The notes under the pieces were generated by a model. The model saw only the letters and a program-made list of their open reading frames with translations, did no database searches and had not been told where the DNA came from. A program made the translations under genes and the position numbers. This document shows, piece by piece, positions 24,727 to 31,927 of a DNA stretch of 41,379 nucleotides. Numbering within the stretch: the first letter of the stretch is position 1; each line of letters opens with the position of its first letter. Source of the DNA: Opitutaceae bacterium (GTDB lineage: Bacteria > Verrucomicrobiota > Verrucomicrobiia > Opitutales > Opitutaceae). The stretch is taken from NCBI GenBank assembly GCA_028284235.1, contig JANQSC010000035.1:1-41379 (forward strand), read 5' to 3'.

Positions 24727-27700
24727 ATGTGTCTTTCCGTTCCCGTCCTGCCCCTCGCCGCTTCCCTCTTGCTCTTGGGAATGCCGACTCGCGGCTCGGC
24801 CCAGTCCGAACCCCTCTCGTTCAATCACGACGTGCGGCCCATCCTGTCGGAAAACTGCTTCCACTGCCACGGCCAAGACGCGGCCCAGCGCGAAGCCGAT
24901 CTCCGGCTCGACACCCGAGACGGCGCTCTCGACGACCTCGGCGGCTACTCCGCGCTCGTCCCCGGCAATCCAGAAGACAGCGAGCTCTACCTCCGAATCA
25001 CCAGCCCCTACGAGGACGAGCAAATGCCGCCGCCCGACTCGAACCGATCGCTCACCGACGCCGAACGCGCCATCCTTCGCCAATGGATCGCCGAGGGCGC
25101 CGAGTACGACACCCACTGGGCCTTCGTCCCGCCGCGCAAAACCGAATTGCCGAATCGGAACGCCAATCCGATCGACGCCTTTGTCGGCGAAACGCTATCG
25201 GAGCGCTCCCTCGAATTCGCGCCGCCCGCGGACCCAGCGATTTGGCTGCGCCGCGCGTCCTTCGACCTCACCGGCCTGCCGCCGACCCTCGAAGCAATCG
25301 ACGCCTTTGAGACCGCGGTGAAAACCAAAGGCGAAACCGCCTACGAAAACGCGGTCGACCAGCTCCTCGCCTCCCCACAGTTCGGAGAAAAACTGGCCTC
25401 CGAATGGATGGACGCCGCCCGCTACGCCGACACGCACGGATTCAACAACGACAGCACTCGCTCCATGTGGCGCTGGCGGGACTGGGTCATCGACGCCTTC
25501 AACCAGAACATGCCCTACGACCAGTTCATCACCGAGCAACTCGCCGGCGACCTGCTTCCCAATCCCACGCTCGAGCAACGCATCGCCACCGGATTCAATC
25601 GCAATCACGGGATCAACTCCGAAGGCGGGATCATCGAAGAAGAATACCGCGTCGAATACGTCGCCGACCGAGTGCGCACTGTAGGAATGGTCTGGATGGG
25701 GCTCACCACCGAATGCGCCCGGTGCCACGATCACAAATACGACCCGTTCACCCAGGAAGACTACTACCGGCTTTTCGCCTTCTTCAACAACGTGACCGAG
25801 TTCGGCGAGGACGGACGCGTCGCCAACGCTGTTCCCATGATTCCGTCGCCCACGACCGCGCAAGCCAGCGAGCTAGCCTCACTCGAGCGCTCCCTCCAGG
25901 AAACCGCCCGCCTCCGCAATCGCCAACTCGCCAACGCATCCTTCGCCCTCACTCGCCAAGGGCTCGCTCAACTGCAGGCCCGTATCCACGAAACCACTCT
26001 CCCCGAGCCCGTGTGGAAAGTCGATTCGCCCGACTCCGCTCCCCTCGAAACCAAGAGTCAAACCACTCCCGCAACCGGAATCAAAGGACACGCCCTCGCC
26101 TCCACTCCCGACCAGCCAATCGGGAACATCGCTCCCAAAACGACCGCGTTCCAAGACGAAACCGACGCCTTTAGCATCGCATTCTGGACCCGGCCCGATC
26201 CCGAATCCCCAGCCAACGCCCCCCTCGTTTCCAACGCGAAATTCGACTGGGAGCCAAGCAGCTCCAGCTACGGAAAGGGTTGGGACATTCGAATCGTCGA
26301 CGGCGAAGTCCAATTCGCCATGGCCAAACGCTACCCCGCGTACAGCGTACTCGTTCGCACGCGTTTCGCCCGCGTCAGGCCCAACGAATGGATACACATC
26401 GCCGTGACCTTCGACGGTAAAAACGAGTCCGACAACGCCTACACGCCCGCCTCCCGATTCCATATCTACATCGACGGCGCGGTCGCCCGGCTCGACGTCA
26501 TCCACGACGGACTGCAAGACGTCGCCAAAGAACCCGACCTCCCGACGTTCCTGGGAAGCGACCTTCACCCCGACAGTGAACAATTCATCGGGCTCATCGA
26601 CGAAATCCAGCAATTCGACCGAACCCTCAGTCCCCAGCAAATCGCCGGACTCTACCAGCGCGATCTCGTCGACTTCGCGGTCGCGTCGGACGAATCCGAC
26701 CGTATGGATTCGCGGATACGCCGCGGACTCGCCACAGCGCTTCTCGACCGAGCCGCCCAACCCGAATGGAACGCGCTCGTCCAACGCTATCGCGACACCC
26801 GCCAAGCGCTGGTCGATCTCGAGCGTGCGCTGCCCACCACCATGGTGATGCAAGAACGCGACGGCATGCGCGACACCTTCGTTCTCAATCGCGGCAACTA
26901 CGACGCTCACGGGAAACGTGTCGAGCCCGGCGTGCCGGAAGACTGGCTCGCTCCCTGGCCCGAAGGCGCCCCACGCAACCGACTCGGACTCGCCCAATGG
27001 CTCACCCAACCCGGGCAACCCCTCACCGCCCGCGTCGTGGTCAACCAGTTTTGGCAGCAATTCTTCGGCGTCGGTCTCGTGAAGACTTCCGAAGACTTCG
27101 GCGTCCAATCCGAATTCCCCAGCCATCCCGAATTGCTAGACTGGCTCGCCGTCGATTTCCGGGAATCCGGCTGGAACGTCAAGCGCCTCTACAAACAAAT
27201 CGCCCTGTCGCGAACCTACCGTCAACAATCGAACCTCCCCGGCTCCCTGCTCGCCACCGACCCCGAGAACCGCCTGCTCGCCCGTGGGCCGAGAATTCGA
27301 CTTCCCGCCGAAGCAATCCGCGATCAAGCGCTCGCCCTTTCCGGATTGCTCAACTCGGATATCGGCGGCCCCAGTGTTCGACCCTACCAACCGGAAGGAT
27401 TCTACAACAACACGGTGGTCGGCGCCAACTACCCCAGTACAAAGTGGATACAAAGCGAAGGCGACGCCCTCTACCGCCGCAGCCTCTACACGTTCTGGAA
27501 ACGCACCGTTCCCCATCCGCTCATGACGACCTTCGACACGCCCAGCCGAGAAGTCTGCACCGTCCGTCGTCCCACCACTAATACGCCTTTGCAAGCCCTT
27601 GCCCTGATGAACGAGCCCACCTTCGTCGAAGCGTCGCGAGCGCTCGCCGAGAGACTGCTTTCCGACGCCGACGCAACAACGGACGAACGCCTGCAACGCG

Positions 27701-27930
27701 CATTCCGCATGGCGACCGGACGCCAGCCAACGGTCAGCGAATCCGAAGTTCTGGTTCAGGCGTTCGACCAGATGAAGACCTCTTTCCGCGCGAATCCAAA
27801 CGACGCAGACGAGTTTCTGCAATTCGGGGAACATCCCGCGGCCGACGAATATTCGCCCGTCGATATGGCCGCTTACACCGCCGTTATGAACCTGATTCTC
27901 AACCTGGACGAGACCCTGACCAAAGGCTGA
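24727..27930 (+). CDS. PSD1/DUF1549/DUF1553 planctomycete-type cytochrome protein with LamG insert
   Basis: 1067 aa with a signal peptide (cut about residue 25). Domains: planctomycete cytochrome C (PSCyt1, about 30-115) with haem motif C44-FHC-H48 and MPP ligand region EDEQMPPPDS; DUF1549 (about 145-355) with the hallmark C330-ARC-H334-DHKYDPF, a second CxxCH; LamG/concanavalin-like domain (about 480-638); DUF1553 (about 750-970) with NRLGLAQWL, VVVNQFWQQFFG and ALMNEPTFVEASR. The family is restricted mainly to PVC bacteria and is believed to act in periplasmic carbohydrate or sulfated-glycan catabolism; biochemical function is unproven. The stop is 2 bp from the next ATG, giving a tight operon with the DUF1501 gene, its usual partner. 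Confidence 0.95.
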   Translation: MCLSVPVLPLAASLLLLGMPTRGSAQSEPLSFNHDVRPILSENCFHCHGQDAAQREADLRLDTRDGALDDLGGYSALVPGNPEDSELYLRITSPYEDEQMPPPDSNRSLTDAERAILRQWIAEGAEYDTHWAFVPPRKTELPNRNANPIDAFVGETLSERSLEFAPPADPAIWLRRASFDLTGLPPTLEAIDAFETAVKTKGETAYENAVDQLLASPQFGEKLASEWMDAARYADTHGFNNDSTRSMWRWRDWVIDAFNQNMPYDQFITEQLAGDLLPNPTLEQRIATGFNRNHGINSEGGIIEEEYRVEYVADRVRTVGMVWMGLTTECARCHDHKYDPFTQEDYYRLFAFFNNVTEFGEDGRVANAVPMIPSPTTAQASELASLERSLQETARLRNRQLANASFALTRQGLAQLQARIHETTLPEPVWKVDSPDSAPLETKSQTTPATGIKGHALASTPDQPIGNIAPKTTAFQDETDAFSIAFWTRPDPESPANAPLVSNAKFDWEPSSSSYGKGWDIRIVDGEVQFAMAKRYPAYSVLVRTRFARVRPNEWIHIAVTFDGKNESDNAYTPASRFHIYIDGAVARLDVIHDGLQDVAKEPDLPTFLGSDLHPDSEQFIGLIDEIQQFDRTLSPQQIAGLYQRDLVDFAVASDESDRMDSRIRRGLATALLDRAAQPEWNALVQRYRDTRQALVDLERALPTTMVMQERDGMRDTFVLNRGNYDAHGKRVEPGVPEDWLAPWPEGAPRNRLGLAQWLTQPGQPLTARVVVNQFWQQFFGVGLVKTSEDFGVQSEFPSHPELLDWLAVDFRESGWNVKRLYKQIALSRTYRQQSNLPGSLLATDPENRLLARGPRIRLPAEAIRDQALALSGLLNSDIGGPSVRPYQPEGFYNNTVVGANYPSTKWIQSEGDALYRRSLYTFWKRTVPHPLMTTFDTPSREVCTVRRPTTNTPLQALALMNEPTFVEASRALAERLLSDADATTDERLQRAFRMATGRQPTVSESEVLVQAFDQMKTSFRANPNDADEFLQFGEHPAADEYSPVDMAAYTAVMNLILNLDETLTKG

Positions 27931-27932
27931 TC

Positions 27933-29372
27933 ATGCACGATTGCGACAACTACAACGCTCCCACCTCCCGACGCGACTTCCTCACGAAAATCGCCTACGG
28001 CGTTGGCACTGCCGCCCTCGGCTCCCTGTTCTCACAAAACGGATACGCCAAGAGCCGCCTTTCCTACGCGTCCAAGTTCCCCGCCAAAGCCAAGCGAGTC
28101 ATCTTTCTGTTCCAGTCCGGCGGACCCTCCCACCTTGATCTATTCGATCCGAAACCGCAAATCGCTCAACGCTTCGGTCAAGACGTGCCTGAATCCGTTT
28201 TTCAAGGACAACGCGTTACCGGCATGGTTTCAAACCAGGACCGCTTTGTCGTCGTGCCTAGCAAGTTCCAGTTCGGCCCCGCCGGCCAATGCGGCATGGA
28301 GCTGAGCGAACTGCTGCCTTGGACCCAGAAAATCGCCGACGAGATTTGTTTGATCCGAACCGTCTACAGCGAAGCCATCAACCACGACCCCGCCATTACG
28401 TTCATCCAAACCGGCAGCCAGCAGCCCGGTCGCCCCAGCATGGGGGCTTGGGTCGACTACGGCCTTGGGAGCGAAAACAACAACCTCCCTTCCTTCGTTG
28501 TCATGAACTCGGTCGCAAGCGAAGGCTCCGCCGGTCAAGGACTCCTCACCCGTCTCTGGGGATCCGGTTTCCTCTCCAGCAAGCATCAAGGCGTGCAAAT
28601 CCGTAGTGGCGAAGACCCCGTGCTGTATTTGAAGAATCCGCCCGGATTTAGCCACGAGCGACGCCGCGCGTTCCTCGACCACCTCGGAGCCCTCAATCGA
28701 AAAAGCCACGCCCGCATGGGCGATCCAGAGATCGAAGCCCGTATCGCCCAATACGAAATGGCCTATCGCATGCAGACCAGCGTGCCCGATCTCGCCGACC
28801 TAAGCGACGAACCCGAATCGACGTATTCACTGTACGGAGACGATTCGAAAACTCCCGGAACCTTCGCCGCCAACTGCCTCATGGCCCGCCGCTTGGCTGA
28901 ACGCGGTGTGCGTTTCATCCAGCTCTACCATCGTGGATGGGATCACCACGGAAGCGTGGAAAAACGCCTGCCCGTATCCACTCGCGACACCGACCAGCCC
29001 AGCGCCGCCCTCGTCATGGACCTGAAACGACGCGGACTCCTCGACGATACGCTCGTGATTTGGGGCGGGGAATTCGGACGCACCGTCTACGGACAAGGCG
29101 ACCCCAAACCCGACGCCTACGGGCGCGACCATCACGGCAAAACCTTCTCGATGTGGATGGCCGGAGCTGGCATCAAGAAAGGCCACGTGCACGGCGCGTC
29201 CGACGATTTTGGATTCAACATCGCCGAAGGCGGCGTCCACGTCCACGACATCCAGGCGACGATCCTCCACCAGCTCGGTATCGACCACGAGGCCCTCACC
29301 TACCGCTTCCAAGGCCGCCAATACCGTCTCACCGACGTCCACGGCCACGTCGTCAAAGAAATCCTGTCTTAA
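27933..29372 (+). CDS. DUF1501 family Tat-exported protein
   Basis: 479 aa. Twin-arginine signal: SRRDFL (12-17) followed by the hydrophobic stretch KIAYGVGTAALGSLF. The mature part has the alkaline-phosphatase-like core of DUF1501: FQSGGPSHLDLFDPKP, EICLIRTVYSEAINHDPA, RGVRFIQLYHRGWDHHG and VIWGGEFGRT, then GRDHHGKTFSMWMAGAG. The His/Asp-rich segments suggest metal binding, consistent with a sulfatase/phosphatase-superfamily hydrolase fold. Tat export fits folding with cofactor in the cytoplasm. It is operonic with the PSD1 protein. Followed by a mini-hairpin chain with no further gene in the operon. Confidence 0.95.
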   Translation: MHDCDNYNAPTSRRDFLTKIAYGVGTAALGSLFSQNGYAKSRLSYASKFPAKAKRVIFLFQSGGPSHLDLFDPKPQIAQRFGQDVPESVFQGQRVTGMVSNQDRFVVVPSKFQFGPAGQCGMELSELLPWTQKIADEICLIRTVYSEAINHDPAITFIQTGSQQPGRPSMGAWVDYGLGSENNNLPSFVVMNSVASEGSAGQGLLTRLWGSGFLSSKHQGVQIRSGEDPVLYLKNPPGFSHERRRAFLDHLGALNRKSHARMGDPEIEARIAQYEMAYRMQTSVPDLADLSDEPESTYSLYGDDSKTPGTFAANCLMARRLAERGVRFIQLYHRGWDHHGSVEKRLPVSTRDTDQPSAALVMDLKRRGLLDDTLVIWGGEFGRTVYGQGDPKPDAYGRDHHGKTFSMWMAGAGIKKGHVHGASDDFGFNIAEGGVHVHDIQATILHQLGIDHEALTYRFQGRQYRLTDVHGHVVKEILS

Positions 29373-29690
29373 CTTGAGGTAGAATCAACAGGATACGCCC
29401 CGTCACTGTCGGGGCTACAGGATGCCTCTGCGAGCCAACAGGATGATTCTAAGAAAATTGATATCCTGCCCCTGCAAAGCAGGGATCCTGTAGCGAGGTA
29501 CGAGCGTATCCTGTTAAAATAAATTAGTAACAGGATGCGTTCATCCGTTTCACGGACTCACTCGCTTGATCCCGTCTTCGCGGGAACTTGATATCGGCCA
29601 GGTCAAGTCTAGTAGTTAACTCAGTCTAGTCATCAAGTCGGCTCGAAGAGCCATCAAGTAGCGAGGTACGAGCGTATCCTGTTAAAAATA
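29373..29690 (+). repeat. Family III mini-hairpin chain with bracketing direct repeats
   Basis: This locus fills most of the spacer after the DUF1501 gene. Hairpins: GCCCCG..CGGGGC (29397-29415, loop ACT after one T-T mismatch), CTC-TGC-GAG (29426-29434), CCCTGC-AAA-GCAGGG (29470-29484), TCCGT-TTC-ACGGA (29544-29556), TCCCG(T)..(G)CGGGA (29570-29585) and GGCTC-GAA-GAGCC (29640-29652). Flanking direct repeats: ACAGGAT (29388, 29417, 29438), ATCCTG (29463, 29485, 29508), CTTGAT (29565, 29587), AGTCTAGT (29606, 29623) and CATCAAGT (29631, 29652). A 29-bp segment (29491-29519) recurs exactly at 29659-29687, ending TGTTAAAA both times. Confidence 0.8.
29606..29659 (+). repeat. Two adjacent direct-repeat-bracketed palindrome units
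   Basis: AGTCTAGT (29606-29613 and 29623-29630) brackets the palindrome AGTTAACT plus C. Starting one base later, CATCAAGT (29631-29638 and 29652-29659) brackets a 13-nt unit containing the GGCTC-GAA-GAGCC hairpin. Both octamer pairs are exact. These are the clearest short-duplication brackets in the window. Confidence 0.75.
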
Positions 29691-29754
29691 AACACAAGCT
29701 CGCCTCCCGTTTTTAGTTTTGCGCCGCGCGCATCTCCGCGTTCCAATAAACAGT

Positions 29755-30516
29755 GTGGAACTCACAACATTACCCCTTAGTTCCGAGCAGCGCGAATCGA
29801 TCGACGCGCTGGGATTCGTTTCCCTCGGTCGCCTGCTCGACGACGTCCAGCTCGCCTCGCTTCGCGATCGCGTTCAAGAACTCATCGAAGAAGAGGGCGA
29901 ACAAGGCGGTCACGAACTGTTCAACTCGAATCGCGTCAAGCACCCCAAAGAGGCTGGCGCCGACCGACTCGCCAATCTTGCCAACAAGGGAGCCGTATTC
30001 GATATCCTCTATACGCATCCACAGTTGCTCTCCGCCATACGCCAAGTACTCGGTCCCGAGATTAAGCTCTCCTCCCTCAACTATCGCTCCGCCCGACCCG
30101 GGCACGGACTGCAGAAACTCCACGCCGATTGGCCCAACGCGGTGGAGCCTGGAGAATTCAAAGTCTGCAACTCCATCTGGCTGCTCGACGACTTTTCCGC
30201 CGCGAATGGAGCCACTCGACTCGTCCCGAAATCCCACCTTTGCGGCGAGACACCCGAAGACGCAATGGACGATCCCCTACAAACCCACCCCGACGAGATC
30301 ATCCTCGAAGCCCCCGCCGGAACCGTGGTCGTATTCAATTCCCATCTGTGGCACGGCGGCACGGTCAATCGATCCGAGGCGCCCCGACGCGCCATTCACA
30401 GCTACTTCTGCCGACGCGACCAGGTCACGCAAACCCCGCAACGCGAGCTCATCCGCCCAGAAACCCTCGACCGCATCTCCGACCAAGCCAAGTGGCTGCT
30501 GGATGTCAGCGATTAG
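29755..30516 (+). CDS. Phytanoyl-CoA dioxygenase (PhyH) family Fe(II)/2-oxoglutarate oxygenase
   Basis: 253 aa from GTG 29755 (MELTTLPLSSEQ). A TTG 12 codons upstream is in frame but sits next to the repeat locus. The jelly-roll core shows the 2-His-1-carboxylate iron site: H123-A-D125 in KLHADWPN and H200 in LWHGGTVNRS, with a following Arg pair (211-212) to hold 2-oxoglutarate. No signal peptide, so cytoplasmic. Substrate unknown; PhyH proteins hydroxylate small molecules and some marine members act on osmolytes or sugars. The next gene starts 22 bp after the stop, so the two are probably an operon. Confidence 0.88.
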   Translation: MELTTLPLSSEQRESIDALGFVSLGRLLDDVQLASLRDRVQELIEEEGEQGGHELFNSNRVKHPKEAGADRLANLANKGAVFDILYTHPQLLSAIRQVLGPEIKLSSLNYRSARPGHGLQKLHADWPNAVEPGEFKVCNSIWLLDDFSAANGATRLVPKSHLCGETPEDAMDDPLQTHPDEIILEAPAGTVVVFNSHLWHGGTVNRSEAPRRAIHSYFCRRDQVTQTPQRELIRPETLDRISDQAKWLLDVSD

Positions 30517-30538
30517 CCATTTCAGACATACCCAATCC

Positions 30539-31504
30539 ATGAATACACTTACCTCGATCAAGCGCATTGGAATAGCGCTCATCTTGGCGCTACTCTCCTC
30601 AACCTTGCTTTTCGGGCAGAGAAATCGCGAACTCCCGACCGACGCCCAGATACAGCAGCGTCTGCCTCAGGGAGTCACTTTCATCCCCAACATTGCCTAC
30701 CGAGAAGGGAACGACGCCTGGAAACTCGATCTCGCCATGCCGGATTCGAACGACGGCCCCCCGCGCCCGGCCATCGTCTTCATCCACGGAGGCGGTTGGC
30801 GCAATGGAGACAAACGAGCCAACGCCTTTCTCAAACCCACCATTGACTATGCGGCGAACGGCTACGTTTGCATCACCGTCAACTATCGGATGCTCGGCGA
30901 AACCAATATCGTCTCTTGCGTCGAAGACGTCAAAAACGCGGTTCGATGGCTGCGGGCCCACGCCGAAAAGTACAACGTCGACCCCGATCGAATCGGGGCC
31001 ACCGGCAATTCCGCCGGCGCCCACCTTTCCGTCATGCTCGGACTGGCGCCCAATTCCAAAGACCTCGAAGGGGATGGCCCCTACCAAGATCAGTCGAGCG
31101 CCGTGCAAGCCGTCGCCGCCAGCGCAACCCCTGCGAGCTTCCTCTTCCCAATGAGCGATCGAGGCAAAGCCAACTTGGATCGAATCAAAGCCGGCGAGCC
31201 CATTCCGGACCGAATGAAGAACAGCCCCTTTTTCGAATCCGAAGCGATCCGAACCCTCGTGTCACCCATCACCCACGCAAGCGCGGACGCTCCGCCCATG
31301 CTGCTCTACCATGAACAATCCGACGCCACGGTCGACGTTAAACACTCCGATCGGCTCGTCGCCGCGTTGCGCACAGCCGGCGCCAAAGACGTCAGCTATA
31401 TGCTATTCGGCGATGGCTCGGGACACGGCGTCTTCCAGCGGAACATCGCCACCACCGAACCCCTGCGCGAAGCCTTCTTTCAACGAACCCTCGGCGCCGA
31501 ATAA
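30539..31504 (+). CDS. Secreted alpha/beta-hydrolase, esterase/BD-FAE-like
   Basis: 321 aa with a signal peptide (1-26, core IALILALLSSTLLFG). Oxyanion-hole motif HGGGW (83-87), nucleophile elbow GNSAG with S158, D262 (HEQSDATVDV) and H296 (GSGHGVFQ) complete the Ser-Asp-His triad. It is the hormone-sensitive-lipase/BD-FAE type that removes acyl groups from plant or algal polysaccharides. The frame extends far upstream, but that part overlaps the PhyH gene; ATG 30539 gives the signal peptide. Followed by a mini-hairpin chain. Confidence 0.93.
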   Translation: MNTLTSIKRIGIALILALLSSTLLFGQRNRELPTDAQIQQRLPQGVTFIPNIAYREGNDAWKLDLAMPDSNDGPPRPAIVFIHGGGWRNGDKRANAFLKPTIDYAANGYVCITVNYRMLGETNIVSCVEDVKNAVRWLRAHAEKYNVDPDRIGATGNSAGAHLSVMLGLAPNSKDLEGDGPYQDQSSAVQAVAASATPASFLFPMSDRGKANLDRIKAGEPIPDRMKNSPFFESEAIRTLVSPITHASADAPPMLLYHEQSDATVDVKHSDRLVAALRTAGAKDVSYMLFGDGSGHGVFQRNIATTEPLREAFFQRTLGAE

Positions 31505-31599
31505 TCCGCGCGCCGAACGCATCCACTATGGACGCTTAGCCATTTTCCACCTGTCCACAAACAGCTAGGGGCGGATGCAGCTAAACGTGTTGGGGTCAA

Positions 31600-31831
31600 T
31601 TCGAACCCTATCTTCGCTTAAGACGGCGCATGGTGATTAACAGTGATCTCTTCGAGATCAAATTCCGTCCCGCCTCGACGGGTCGGAACCAGGATCGCTT
31701 CGCGAACAAGATTTTGCGGGAAGCTTTGTATTTAGGACGGAAGCTCTGGACTCTCGCCTAAGAATCCTTGTCCCGTGAAACGGGATCCTGGTGACGCGAA
31801 GCGTCATTTCGCCGCCAGGCGACTGTTAAAC
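31600..31831 (+). repeat. Family IV mini-hairpin chain
   Basis: Occupies most of the 423-bp spacer (31505-31927) between converging genes. Hairpins: TGATCTC-TTC-GAGATCA (31644-31660), an imperfect TTCCG.CCCG / CGGG.CGGAA stem (31663-31688), TCGC-TTC-GCGA (31695-31705), TCCCGT-GAA-ACGGGA (31771-31785), TGACGC-GAA-GCGTCA (31792-31806) and TCGCC..GGCGA (31809-31822, 4-nt loop). The fourth is bracketed by ATCCTTGT / ATCCTGGT. The fifth contains GCGAAGC, the core of the exceptionally stable DNA mini-hairpin described in the literature. Ends CTGTTAAAC (31823-31831). Confidence 0.75.
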
Positions 31832-31927
31832 AAAACGAGAGTGAATTCAGCCCTAAACTGTTTTTTGCTAGTTGTTTAAGACTTAAGTTGACGTGCAAGC
31901 GACAATCGAGAGCCCTCCGAACAAAGA

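Noticed and set aside
25879-27126. 415-codon minus-strand open frame inside the PSD1 gene
   Set aside because: Gly/Val/Glu-rich antisense shadow of conserved DUF1549/DUF1553 sequence.
29719-29754. TTG start 12 codons upstream of the PhyH gene
   Set aside because: The extra residues lack family similarity and the GTG at 29755 gives the usual PhyH N-terminus, although this is not certain.
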